Below, in pieces: positions 1-12,800 of a stretch of DNA of 64,000 bases. The position numbers were made by a program, and so were the translations under genes. Positions within the stretch are counted from its first letter, which is position 1. The number at the start of each line of letters is the position of its first letter. A model generated the notes under the pieces. It was given only the letters and a program-made list of their open reading frames with translations, did not search any database and was not told the origin of the DNA. This DNA is from Gymnothorax reevesii (Eukaryota; Chordata; Actinopteri; Anguilliformes; Muraenidae): NCBI GenBank assembly GCA_029721435.1, contig CM056573.1, positions 149,937,947 through 150,001,946 of the forward strand, read 5' to 3'.

Positions 1-478
1 TAGTGGCTTTTCTCTGAACTTTTTCTAGAGCCTCTATATCCCTGGTCCTCAAATCATACCCTTTGACGTCTGAGGACTGCTGGTTTTCCACCCTCCCTTT
101 ACCTGGGAGTCAGGTGTTAACACAGGCTGGCTGATCAGAGGCACTAACTGTTCCTTTACTTGCCTGGGATAACAGAAAACCTGGGCTGGATTTGGATTCG
201 AGGTCCAGATTTGAGGACCCCTGCTCTATATCTTTCTTAAAGTATGGTTACCAGAACTGTACACAATACTCTGGATGTAGTCTAACAAATGTGTTGTACA
301 AGAGAAGTATTACCTCCTTGTATTTGTACTCAATGCTTTTGGCTATTTTTCCCAGCATCCTGTGGGCCTTTTTAACTGCCACAGCACAATGGCTAGAACC
401 TGTAAGGGTTTTGTCAGTACCGCTGTATTTTATGGTAATGTTTTGCTTTATTTTCCCCATCCCATCCCACAGCCACAC
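1..478 (-). pseudogene. LINE reverse transcriptase remnant (CR1/Rex-like)
   Basis: On the minus strand, 478-248 reads AHRMLGKIAKSIEYKYKEVI, then LVxP-type HPEYCVQFW, the conserved end of a non-LTR reverse transcriptase. A TAA stop follows the tryptophan. The frame resumes as PYFKKDIE and, after the MITE at 40-223, as DIEALEKVQRKAT. It is a dead fragment, and its 3' part lies left of the window. Confidence 0.75.
40..223. mobile_element. hAT-like MITE nested in the LINE remnant
   Basis: The element is 184 bp with inverted ends (GGTCCTCAAATC at the left, GATTTGAGGACC at the right). It is flanked by a perfect 8-bp target-site duplication CTCTATAT at 32-39 and 224-231. The split reading frame of the LINE on both sides confirms the insertion. 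Confidence 0.85.
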
Positions 479-1099
479 CTGTTACTCTTTGAAGTGGAGG
501 TGAAGTTTTAGGTATTTAATGAAGATTCATCTTCGCCCCTCAAACTCCTACGAATTTATTAATAATTAATTAAATCCAGAAGATGGCGGTAGTGCAACAA
601 CCTAGATTATATACACCTTAACCCAAAGAAGAAGAAGAAGGAAGACGCTATGTTGAGTTGTTGATAGTATACAGTTTGACTCAGTGATCGCGAAAGGATG
701 GACAGTTGTCTCGGCGATATGCGGCAACATACCTATGATTGCTAGCTACATACATTGGCTAGCGAGCTAATATAAATTGCTGTGTAAACGTCTTGCCATA
801 GTTTGACTCGAGCTTCATATGAATATCATGCAGCTACCATTTTCTTTTTTAATTTAACGTATCGTTTACATTTAAACTATCCAAGGGTAGCTACCGTTAT
901 TTGGATGGCCATTTGCCCAAGACATCGTGAAGGCCACAGATCCTCCTCGAGCTGTTGTATCTGTTCGATAACGGTTTAGAATCATTACCGTTATGGATCA
1001 CCACTTTAGCTGCGAATAGCGTGTATATCATCTAATTAGCTGGATCTGGGTTCTAGGAGACATTAACGTCAGGTAACGTCACCGAAACTTCACTGGACT

Positions 1100-1167
1100 G
1101 ATGTGCATGATCTAAATCGGCATCGTATGTGACTGTTTGGAGTCAGATCAAGAAGATGGGAAAACTG
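1100..1167 (+). other. megf8: Putative 5' untranslated exon 1 of megf8 (start unknown)
   Basis: Exon 2 opens with a strong acceptor 69 bases ahead of the start codon, so an upstream non-coding exon is required. The best donor upstream is the G|GTGAGT at 1168, a near-perfect consensus. The left edge is nominal because no TATA box or initiator could be fixed. The exon may contain an ATG at 1156 that would make a short uORF across the splice. Transcript data could place it elsewhere. Confidence 0.35.
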
Positions 1168-1925
1168 GTGAGTTTGGGAGGATTATTTTGTTGGATTGCG
1201 TGTTAGCTGGCTGGCTAGCGCGTTTATACGCTTGCTTGCTATTTGTTATCGACTGGGCTGCATGGCTACCCAGCTAACGTTAATTCTATTACGACAGTCC
1301 GAGCTAGCCAGCTAATTGTATCTTCGCTAGTCTTGTAACATTCATAGCTGTAGCCTCAGCTAAATGAGCTGCCTACCAAGTAATGCAATGTGTTCATGCT
1401 AACGGTAATGTTGTTTACATCCGAGCTGTCTAATCCAACTAACGTTAGCTTGCCAACGTTGATAAATCTTATACTAAAAGAATTAGATCAGTTTCCTGTC
1501 TCGCCAATTGTTTAGCAACAACTTCGACGTTAACGGTAGCTTGATGTCACAGTAGGATAGGCAAACGGTATTGATAACTGGGTCAGCTACGGACGATATA
1601 TTACCGAGTGTTCGTTGATTGAGTTGGCTAACCAGCTCGTTGACACGTTCTGGAGTTTTTTCGACTTTTTTTCCTAACAATCCCATGGCCAATTTCTCAT
1701 CATTACTAACTTGATTCTATTAAATGACCGGTCAAATAAGTTGGCTCGCTACGCGACAAAATAAACGAGCAGTTGATCTGCTGCTGGATACAGAACAATT
1801 AAATAATCACGATTAAGCTTGCCAGCTAGCTATCTAGCTAACTTATGTAACGTTAGTTAGGTTTGGTTAAAGTTCACTAATGAGCGTTGCTAGAGTTAGC
1901 TCGTTTATGTATATATACACATATA

Positions 1926-2730
1926 TGGTTGCAATCAAAATTATTCAACCCCCATTGCAAATTGGGTTTAATAGCAAAATTTACAAAGTTTTATATTAAA
2001 AATCTTTACGTATTAAACAAGAACATTTTAAATATCTCAGCACGACTAATATCAGAAGTGGTTTCTCCAAATTGATCGCAAAATGCTATTTTTAATGACT
2101 ACCGCAGCCTCAAAATTATTCAACCCCCCGAATAGAATCCCTCAAAAGAGAGTATTTGCAAATCAGGTGTTGTCTCAAGCACACCTAATGCTGCTAATCA
2201 AGAGCTTAATTAGTTGCATCAGATTTGGTTGAGATAGAACACATCAAATACCTGCACTAACTAGGGGTTTGTTGAGTGACATTTGAGTGCAGATTAGAAA
2301 GATGGCTGTCAAAAGAATTGTCCAAAAACCTAATAGAGGAGATCACTGCCTGGTACAAACAAGGAAAAGGATACAAAAAGATAGCCCAGGCACTGCATTT
2401 TCATAGAGAGACAGTCGGAAGCGTAGCTCGCAAGTTCATAGTTAAAGGAAGAGTAGCTACAGTGCCAGGATGTGGCAGAAAGAGGAAGTTATCAATGGCT
2501 GTCACCTGAGGATTCCTGAGGACACGGGTGGTCAAAAACCCTCTAGTGACTGCAGGAGACTCGCAGCAAGACTTGGAGGCTGGAGGCACTGAGGTTTCTG
2601 TTTGCACAGTAGGGGGCATACTAAACATTGAAGGTCTCCATGCCCGAACTCCAAGACATACATCACAGCTGATGAAAGCACAAGCTCCTATATGCTCAAA
2701 ACCAATGCACCAAAAACGGCAAGAGGGGTA
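1926..2730 (+). mobile_element. Tc1/mariner-like remnant, 5' half with HTH domain
   Basis: It starts with a Tc1-type end (GGTTGCAATCAAAATTATTC, after TA). Codons from about 2300 give ITAWYKQGKGYKKIAQAL and GRVATVPGCGRKRKLS, the paired-like DNA-binding region. A frameshift follows, then RTPRHTSQLMKA of the second HTH. No DDE catalytic part follows. Confidence 0.7.
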
Positions 2731-3124
2731 CCCTGTTCATGAATTTTTTTCTTCAAATGTATTTGATATATCAATCTGAAATTTGGGCTGAGGTGTTTTT
2801 TAGTGTTGAGCTTTATATGGTAAAAATTTCAAGCAAATCTAAGATGGTTGAGCAGGAGGCACTTGTTGAATTGAGGTGTAATGACCCTATATTTGGACAA
2901 AAAGAGAACGTGTTGTCAAAGTATGTCCTCATGTTTATAATGATGATGAACGTTACTAAACCTATCCGTATTCATGTCAATGATCCTCACTTATTCATCC
3001 TGTCAACATATTATTAGTTATGGAAAGGACCAAACAGATTTTACCTGTGCTATGGAAGCACAAACACAGAATGTGAAATGAATTTTGTTTAAAATGATTG
3101 TTATACATTTCTTTCACAATTATT

Positions 3125-3328
3125 TTTTAACACGGGGTCAGGTGGGTTCGGATAGCTTTTTTTCCCCTTAATAAATGAAATAATCATTTATAAACTGCAT
3201 TTTGTATTTACTTTGGTTACCTTTGTCTAATATTAAAATATGTTTGATGATCTTAAACATTTAAGTGTGACAAATGTGGGAAAAAAAAAAAAAATCAGGA
3301 AGGGGGCAAATACTTTTTCGCAGCTCTG
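3125..3328. mobile_element. 3' end of a second Tc1-like element
   Basis: The stretch with TTAAGTGTGACAAATGTGG, then GGGGGCAAATACTTTTTCGC, ending CTCTG|TA is the usual terminal sequence of a fish Tc1 family. It differs from the end at 1926, so it is another element. The left edge is uncertain. Confidence 0.6.
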
Positions 3329-3633
3329 TATATTAAATCATAACTTGGCTGCCATGTATGTTTGGTAGGTCAAGAATTAACACTTTCTTTGTGTCAGGAG
3401 ATGACATTAGTTGTGTTATTTACGTGTGCCTGTTTGATTTTCCTGCTTATTGTTAGCTGACGTTAGCATTATCTGTTTCCCAAGTGGCTGTCGTCACTGC
3501 TTGGCCACCGAAACTATATCGTTAGTCAGCGACCAGTGCTACTTTTCTTTGAATTGTTGATCATTTTGATTATTTCTTGGAATGCATGTTGGTCACAGTG
3601 TTGAGAGTTGTCATTTTTTCTTTTCTTTCATAG

Positions 3634-3877
3634 CCTCAGATCTTGTGAGACAGTGACGCATGCAGCTCCTTTGCCACTGTCCAAACCTTTGAATCAGCTA
3701 AGATGATGGCAGCCGTCCTATCGGCCTTGCTGTTGGCACTGTTGTCAGCTTGGGTGCCTTGGGGCAGGGCAGGGGACTGCAAAGGACACCGGCAGGTCTT
3801 GAGGGGACCTCCAGGATACGTCACTGATGGAATGGGCAACTACTCTGTGAACGGGAATTGCGAATGGCTTATCAAAG
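3634..3877 (+). CDS. megf8: megf8 exon 2: leader end, start codon, signal peptide, start of CUB1
   Basis: The acceptor is a T-rich tract ending CATAG at 3633; the donor is GTAAGG at 3878. Coding starts at 3703 (ATG ATG in tandem; the second, at 3706, has A at -3 and G at +4). Coding length is 175 nt, ending in phase 1. The product begins with a hydrophobic signal peptide, likely cut after the alanine of WGRA (residue 23), then [11 protein letters not shown], the conserved mature start of MEGF8. Confidence 0.95.
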
Positions 3878-6800
3878 GTAAGGCATCTCAAAACTCTGGA
3901 TGCAGTGTCATTTCTGAATGAATGGAGGCAGGGACTCTAGTCACTGGTCAGGCATTGTAGAGCTAAGAGTCAAACGTCATGACCTATCTATACATAGAAT
4001 TAGGCCAAACAAAAAAGAATATTGTGTGCCTGGTTACCCAACCTAGCATGAAAACACTCAAGTTTTTTAAATTAATGTACAAAAGTGTCAACTGGTAAAT
4101 CGAAAATGGAGGAACTACAGAATATCCCTTGAAATTGATGATTGCTCTTGACCTGTTTTCAATGATTTATTTAAATTAACATTAACGTGAACTCTGAAAA
4201 CACTTGAATCAAATTCTGACCATTGTTGAATAATGAGTTGGCCCTTAATATGGTGCTTCATTACCCAAAATAGCTGGATACAGTTGGTTGACTTCAGAGT
4301 ACTAAGAAAATTCCATAGAGCTTGTGCATTTTGGAGTATACTACTTTTCCAGAGCTTATAGGTGGGAGACAGGATCCAAAATATGATGACAATGCAAATA
4401 TAGATCTTGGTAAGCAGGCATAACAATGGTGAGCCGCTTTTAGAATTTAAACCTAATACCAGTGTCGTCTTCTCTCTTTCTCAGCCCCAAGCAGTAGCTA
4501 CAGTATTGTCCTGAACTTCACCTTTATGGAGACTGAGTGCACGTATGATTACCTGTTTGTTTATGATGGAGACTCCTACAGCAGCCCGCTGCTAGCCAGT
4601 CTAACTGGTACAACTCTGCCGCAGCCGATAGAGGCCAAATCTGGCAAGGTAAACACACCGTGGTGCTCTAGGGCAGTGGTTCCCTGTGTCGGACCTTGAG
4701 GATCCCTTTATATTCTGGCTTTTGATGAAGCTGCAATTTCAATTTTAAACGGCTCTTATATTCTCTTTACTTGGTCTTTGTTGCGTTTAAGCTGATAATT
4801 GACCCTGAGTCCTATTTTTGTTCCTGAACGTTACACCCCCCCCCACTGAAGGCATGTTTGGCTTTTTACTATTTGTCATGTCTTGCAGTTTGTTATAAAT
4901 AACAAATGGCTATATTTTAGTGACCATGTGTCTACACGTTCACCAATTAGGGGGCAATTGATACATAAATTTTGGGGCATGTATAGCCATTTCTGTCAAT
5001 GTAGTTTAATCATGAATTGTGCAATTCAGAATAATTAATACCTTGCTAAATTTTTTGGATTGTGACTGTAGTTGGAAGGAACAGTAGTGTACATTGTGTC
5101 CCCAGAGCTGACATTTAGAACCATTGCTATTGGGGGTTTCAACAATGCGGGCTGTCAAAGTCCTTTTACAGAAGCCATGTTGGGGGATGCAGAATTTTGT
5201 ATACTTTCAACGATCTTGAGGAATGGCTTTCATACATTTTTCGTTGGTGGTGTCAGTACTGATATGGACCTGCTTTACTCCGGAAAATATCAGTTTGAAA
5301 AAACAATTTGCACTGGCATACCAGGTTGTGATTTAGTGGGCAGGGGTGCTGTGGGGTGGTCTTGAACCTTGTGACGGGTAAATTAGCCATTTAATTTGTA
5401 ATATTCAGGGCTTCCGCCAAAATATTTTTCAGAGGGGGATTTCCCCCTTTCCAACATTTTTTTGGGGGGGATTTTCAATTTGTCGGGGGGGATTTTCAAT
5501 TTGCCAGGGGGGATTTTCAGTTTGCCAGGGGGGATTTCAGTATGTAACGGCTAGCTGTCACAACCATAAGAGACTGTAACAACTATTCATTAATGATATT
5601 GAGATGAACTGAAACTAGACAAAAGTTCTCACAAAAATAAAACATTTATTCAAAAAAAGTAATTACTGCACTCAGTGACTGAGTGACCGTCTAAAATTTG
5701 AAAAATAAAACATACAAGTTACAACTGCTATTGACTATTATCAGATAATGGATGTTAAGCGACAGAACGGTATGCTTTAGAACAAGACTTGTTTTGACTA
5801 AATTCTAAAAATAGCAGTGCTTTCGCGAAGCAGCGCGATTCTCAGTCGCTACATATTACCCGCATGGAACCTCTACGTGAAAAATGAAATTGACAAGAAC
5901 GGAAGGCGACACTTTGGAAACGGTTATCGTACACCCATAAATTAAAGACTGGCATTGACAGCATGAAAAAAATCATTAACGTACAAGCCATCCCTCCCGT
6001 ATAATAATTTGCTTGATTTGAAGCGTGTCCGGTGAATAAAAATTTTAATGAATAGACGAGAGGTTGGCCACGAAGATGTATAGCCACTGCCCTGATTGCG
6101 GTGCTGCGCAATGAAAGGGAAGATTCAGGATTATCTGCGGTCAGCGGCCAGCGGCAAGGCAGAAAACATACACAGTGATTGGCTAGTTACTCTCTGAATG
6201 TCCAATCTGTTCAGATTTTGTGGTCATGAATGAACGTGCGAGTCAAGCAGTACTTGAATAGGTACTTTCAAAGCCACTAGCCCACTGGACGCGAAACAAA
6301 TTTTTCGCATGATGGATTATATTGACTTTGAACGTAATCTGTTGTGCGAAAAATTTGTTTCGCGCCGAGTGTGCAAGCAGCTTAATACAGTGAATGTGCG
6401 GGAATGGCCCGCTTTGACTTTTTTTCTTGCGGGCGCTAGGGCAGTTTTTGTTGGAATCCTGCAATCGCGCTGCTTAGCGGAAGCCCTGATATTTAGTAAT
6501 ATAATACAGTTAATGTGCAGATGACGCACTTACTAAGTGTTTGCCTTACGCCCGGACTGTGTGGACTGCAGTCATGATGTGATTTGATTTGTGGTATGGT
6601 ATATCAAAAGGTAAGCCCACGTTGAGGCTACCTACAAATGGAATAATGTGGTACACTGGTTAGCATTCCTTTGCTCAGCTTCAGCAATATATAATTAAAT
6701 ATAAAATAAGAACATGTTTAGTGATGCGTGCTCCCTTGGTTTGTGCCCCTTCTCTCAAACATAAACTTTTCATTTTTTCAAGATGCTCCTCCACCTCTTC

Positions 6801-9800
6801 AGTGACGCCAACTACAACCTTCTGGGCTTCAATGCCACCTACTCCTTCTCTGTGTGTCCTGGGGCGTGTGGGGGTCATGGGCGTTGTGACCGACCCTCCG
6901 CCCGCTGCCTTTGTCATACAGGCTGGGGTGGCCCTGACTGCACCACTCCCCTGTGTTCCCAAGCTTGCGCCATTCACGGCGTGTGTGACACGGTGAGAAA
7001 TCTGGTGCCCATGCAGTGCGGACAGTATCCGCAGTATTTCTCAGACTCGAGAATATAATCTTGTTCTTGTCCTGTTTTTGCAACTATATTCAGTCTCCAT
7101 TTGGATTTCAAATAACTGAATAAATATTTGTTGCTACAGATGTAGTTTTCCTGATAATTCAGTAATTACGGCCTGCTGACTCACACAAACCCTTGCCTGC
7201 TGACTCTCACAAACCCTTGCTGACTGAGTTAGAAAAAAGTGCAAAGGGGATTTTAGTTTTCTTATTTCACAGTGTTATACATTTTTCCTTTTTTCTGAAC
7301 AAAAAAGGTGGGAAATCTGGCGATGAAGTGGGATACTTGATGGAATGGAATACCGGATTATTTGCTGGGGAAACTTTGGAGAGGTGATGCTGGCTCCGAA
7401 TGTAGACTTTGAGACATTATTTACGAAGAGTGTCTTTGTTTGCTCAGTCAGGGGAACGCTGTCTCTGCTCTCCTGGATTTGTTGGCCGGAGCTGCCAGCT
7501 GGGCCTTCGGGATGATAATGGGGCAGGGCAGTGGTGGGAAGTGAGTCGGGGTGATGAGCAGATGGCCTCTCGCACCGCTGCTGCTGGAGTGTACCTGCCC
7601 TCCACTGGTGCTCTTTACATCTTTGGAGGTGAGCGAGAGTGTGAGAGCACGCTCATGTTTGCGGATCGCTTGCTGATGTCCTGATATAATCTCACCAGAC
7701 CAGTTATCTTGGGCTCTTGTGTGACTGTGTGGTGGACTCCAGTTGGTGTGTGTGTGTTTGCATGACTTGACTGAGCTCATGTTACTCCCAACACTGAAGG
7801 TGTTCATGTTTGTTTTGTCGCATCCATTCATCTCATTTCATTGGCCAGGCACATTTTTTTGGGAAATGCTCAGAAAGGTTTAAACCCTCAGTTGAGTGAC
7901 TGCCTTAACCAGGTTTCTTTGACTCTCAAATAATTTTTGAAAACTTTCTTTGTCTCAGGATTTGATCTGAACAATGCTCTGGGGGATCTGGTGAAATACA
8001 ATTTCACAAAGAACACTTGGGAGACGAGGTTGTACATGTACGCTCCGGTGAGAACTTTCAATCCATTTTTCATCCCGGTTCTGTCCTGTTCTCTGTTCCT
8101 GTGGTTTCTTAGCATCACCATACTGCTGCCTTTCACTGGAATTAAAAGGCTCATCCAGTGTCCTCTCTCGCTCTCACAGGCTGCACGTCACTCTCACATT
8201 GCCGTGGAGTGGCAGGGGAATATGGTCATCTTCGGGGGAGAGCTCGCCAATGGCTCCCTGGCCAGTGACGTCTGGATGCACCGCCCCTTAGAGGACGACT
8301 GGCTGCAGCTCAGCCAATGGGACTCGCCCGGAGCGCCAAAACTGGCCAATCATGCTGCAGCTGTGGTGGACAGCTACTTGTATATTTTTGGGGGTATATA
8401 ATCGTTTAGTGCTTTGGCCCTGATATTTTACAATCAGAAACATTGTACGGAAAGTGTGAAGACAATGATCAACCTCCCCCATGTCCGTGTCCCTCAGGAC
8501 GGACAGAAGAAGACATGTTCTCCTCATTGCTGTGTCGATTCAGCTTGACGGGTCACGTGTGGGAGGCGATTCGACCCTCTGGGGGAAAGCCACCTGCAAC
8601 GGCCGGACACTCCATGGTGTTTCACGCCCCATCCCGAATGCTGCTAGTTTACGGTGGTCATCGACCCACCACTGCCAGGTGAGGCGAAATGGGCATTTGT
8701 CCCTGCAGTGTGCTGGGTACCACGTGTGTGTTGGACCCATGTACGAAATGGTGATCCATTTAAATGAACACACAGTATTCTTCCTTACCCATCTTTTCTC
8801 TGTTGGACTGATGTGTCGGCTTTTAGGACAAGGTTGACACAAAACGGTCTCCCCTCCGTGTTCTCCTTGTCGAATTGCACTGATGTTGCCGTTTTCAGGA
8901 CTGGCTTCCTGTGGCCATTGCTTTTAGTAACTAAGGAGACTGGAGCACACTGATAAATTAACTCTTTGCCCCTCACTAGCGCCTCTCGACGCCTATCCCT
9001 TATTTCCCCGCAAGCGCCTCTCGACGCCCGTTCTCGATCACTGCACAAAGCGACTCTCAACGTCTCACCGGGATGTCCGCATAAGCGTCTGTGGACGACT
9101 CTCTGTTTTAAGCTTATATGACATCGAGACTATGACATCAGCAGCTCTGTGTGGAGATGAGGATGCAGCAGCCAGCTCCCAACAGAGTATACACTGCTGT
9201 GTTATCTTTAGGGCTGTGCGGGGGGAAAGAGTGCACCTTACACTTGTGCACCTTAAAGGCTGTTAATTGGATCTCCTGAATGACGATAGTCGGGAGATAC
9301 TATGATTTACTTCCGTGACCGCTGCTGTCGCAGAGATTTTGTGTTCCGGGCTCTGGAATTATTACAGGAACGTTTTCAAATTTTACACAGGCGAAGATGT
9401 ATTTATGAGACAATCCTCAAGATGGATTTTCGTCAATTTCTGACGTCCAATATGGCTGCCGGCGGCCATTTTGTCCAAAATTTTTTATGTTCTGGGCTCT
9501 GGAAGCCATAATTATTACAGGAATGTTTTCAAATTTTACACAGGCAAAGATATATCTATGACAATGCGCAAGAACGATTTTTGTCAATTTCTGATGTCCA
9601 ATATGGCTGCCGGCAGCCATTTTGTTCGAAATTTGTGGATCAGGAGCTACGCGACTCAGTCCCTGTGGCGACCAAGTTATCTAGTTTATCAGTGTGCTCC
9701 AGTCTCCTTTCTTCCTCTATATTTGGTGTCCTTGAGCTTTTTAACATCTGATTTAGCTGATTTTTGCAGTAAGATGCTCGGTGAACCTCTATTTTTTTAA

Positions 9801-12800
9801 TTTTTTATTTATTTATTTTTTTAAACTGCTTTAAGTAACTGCCTGCCTATTTAGGTTCAGTGTACGTGTGAATGCCACGGATGCATTTCACGTCGACCGT
9901 CGCTTCTGGACCTCGTTTCGCTCTCGATTCCCGACCAATGGGCCCCGAGAAAGGGCCTTTCACTCGGCCACAATCATCGGGAACTACATGGTGGTGTACG
10001 GTGAGTACACCTGGCGGCGTGCCTCTCAAAACTTAGGGGCATGTGTCTTAGTCCTGAGGGCTTATCTTAAAGTCCCGGGGGCGTGCTTTAGACACAGTGC
10101 TGTTTCTGACTGTCCTGGAGGCTTATAAATGAGATAAGATGTACCTTATTGAAACCTGTGGGGCAATTTGTCCTCCTCATTTACCCCTTCCTATTGTGAG
10201 GAGCAGCTTGTGTTTCAGATGTGAGGGCGGGTGCGTGGCTGTAGTGGGTGGTGCCGGGTTGGTAGTATGAACAGCAAGCAACATGGCTGGGCTGAGCTGC
10301 TTTGTGTTTTTCGCTCACACTGAAGTAGCCCATTTGCATGTTTGTTCTTTTTTCCCTTCTCCTCTTCATTGCCCTTGCCACTACATCCATCTCTCCTGTG
10401 CTGAAAGGGGGCAATGTTCATATCCACTACCAGGAGGAGAAGTGTTACGATGAGGAGATCTTCTTCTACCACCTGGGCTGTCACCAGTGGGTCACTGCAG
10501 GAGAGAGTCTCTTCCATAGTGAGTTACAGTACTGGGCTCCTCCACATCAGGGTGGGACGGATTGAACCCTTTGAACAGCAGGCTGTCTGGAATGTTTTTT
10601 TTATTTTTTATTTATTTGTTCTCATAAGGCATTTTTGGACCTAAGAGTAAGAACTCTCTAAGAGGAACTGCTCACAGGGGAGTTCCCCTGGAACTTTTTT
10701 TGGTTTGCTTTTGTGTTGCCAATAGGAACACCTTACAGTGATGTAAGCCGGCGGTTGGGTAGACCAACATCATATCTGTATGAGATACAATATAACTTAA
10801 GCAGGGAATACTGTCGCTAGCTAGCTACGCCAAAAAAAAGAAAAGAAATAAGTATAAATAAACATGAAGTTGAATGTTTGCAATAAACTGAAAATTCTGT
10901 CCACACTCTCGTGACTCATACTCACATGGACTGATGTTCGTCCCTTCCTTGCCTGTTTAGCAAACAGTAGTGCAAGCAACTCATAATGTGCTCTTTTAAG
11001 CAAAATTGGCTAACGTTACATTTTTTTTTGTCAATTGGCCAACTAAGCTATATGAATGCAGTTTAATTAGCATAGGATTAACAAGTTGAAACAGCAGTAG
11101 GGCAGAACTGCCTTGATCATAATCCTCCTTTAAGCACTATTTTTTTTACGATCGCATTTGAATCTTTGGGCAAGAACATTGTTTTGCTATATTTGTGGTC
11201 TTGCACGTTAAAGGGTTTAACAATGCCAAGTGTACATAAAGCTTATTATTCCTTTACTGGCTGAGTTTGCTTATGGATTAGTGTGATGATTTATTCGCTT
11301 ACATGGTGTTAATGGCACATTTTGGGATGATGTAGATCAGGGCTGCCCAAATTAGGCCCTTGGATCCAAATCAGGTCCTGGATTTCTTTCCTCTAGGTGA
11401 TTAACTGAACAGTTATTTCCACTTATTGGCCAGACTGTCATCACACCTGACTCCAAGTAAAGGGAGGCTATTAAACCAACAGTTCTCGGCCCTCAAGGAC
11501 TGTGATTTGGGCAGCCCTGCTGTCGATTCTGCGTAGAAGATGGGCACTGCGGTTAGTGCTGTGCTGCTGTTTTTCCTCTCAATTTTAGGAGGTGAAACCA
11601 TTAGAGGACGTTACTCCCATGTTGCTGCTGTGATGGAGGGCCGTGTGCTGTTGGTTGCTGGTGGATACAGTGGGGTTGCACGTGGTGATCTGGTTGCATA
11701 CAAGGTTCCGCTTTTTGTGAGCAGTGACCCAGGAGACAGGGTGAGACTTTGGGGCGTGGGGAAACAATACTAAATAGTTTGCCTTGTCCATTGTTGACGT
11801 GGAAAATATTTTCGATATGACATGTGGTATCCTCGTACAGAACACTGGGTTATCTGTTTTAGGAGCCAATCACACCAAACGTGCTTTATCGGCATGGAAA
11901 CGTGAGTCGCCTCTGACCTGTTTTTTTTTAAGCCAACATCGTAAAAAGGCACTGGACGCGTCTTTTCTGCGTTGCTAAGTAACGCCTCTGTCATTCGTCG
12001 TTGCGAACATTCTGAAATTAACTGTTTCAATGAACTAGTCAAAAATGAACTGATTCAAGATTTTTTGTGTACATTTTTAGCTGTGACCAAGCAGCTCTAT
12101 GAACGCTTCTGTCTGTCTGTCCGTCCGTCCATCTGTGACACCTTTTTCACCATGTTCCTGTCGTCCTATCATCATGAAATTTTCAGGAGTTATTGACCTT
12201 CACCGAAGTGATGTCCATGCACAAGGTCGAGGTCAAAGGTCAAGTTCACAGAGGTCACGACCTTGTTTGCAGGTTTTCGCGCTGTAACTCCAGTTACAAT
12301 TCATGGATCGCTATGAAATTTTGGAAATAGCTTCTAGGCATACAGGAGGTGTCCCTATTGTTTTTCAAGGTCATCTGTGAAATCCCAAGGTCACAAAGGT
12401 AAAAAAAAGTGTCATTTTTGCCCGATTTGACGGTTTTCGCACCGTAACTCAAGTTTAATTCAATGAATGGCTATGAAATCTTACAACAAGCTTCTTGGTA
12501 TAGAGGAGGGGTTCCCTATCGATTTTCAAGGTCATCTGTTGAATCCCAAGGTCACACCGGTCAAAAAAGTGTCGATTTTGCCCCGATTTCACAGTTTTCG
12601 CACCGTAACTCCACTTTAACTTGATGCATGGCTATTACATCTTAGAACAAGCTTCTTGGTACAGAGGAAGGGTCCCCTATTGATTTTCAAGGTCATTTGC
12701 CAATTTCGACATCACACTTGTACAAGAAACCACCAGTCATGGACACTAGGCCTCGTGACGGATGCTAGGCGAGGTCGCAGCTATTAGATCCTTCTGATCT

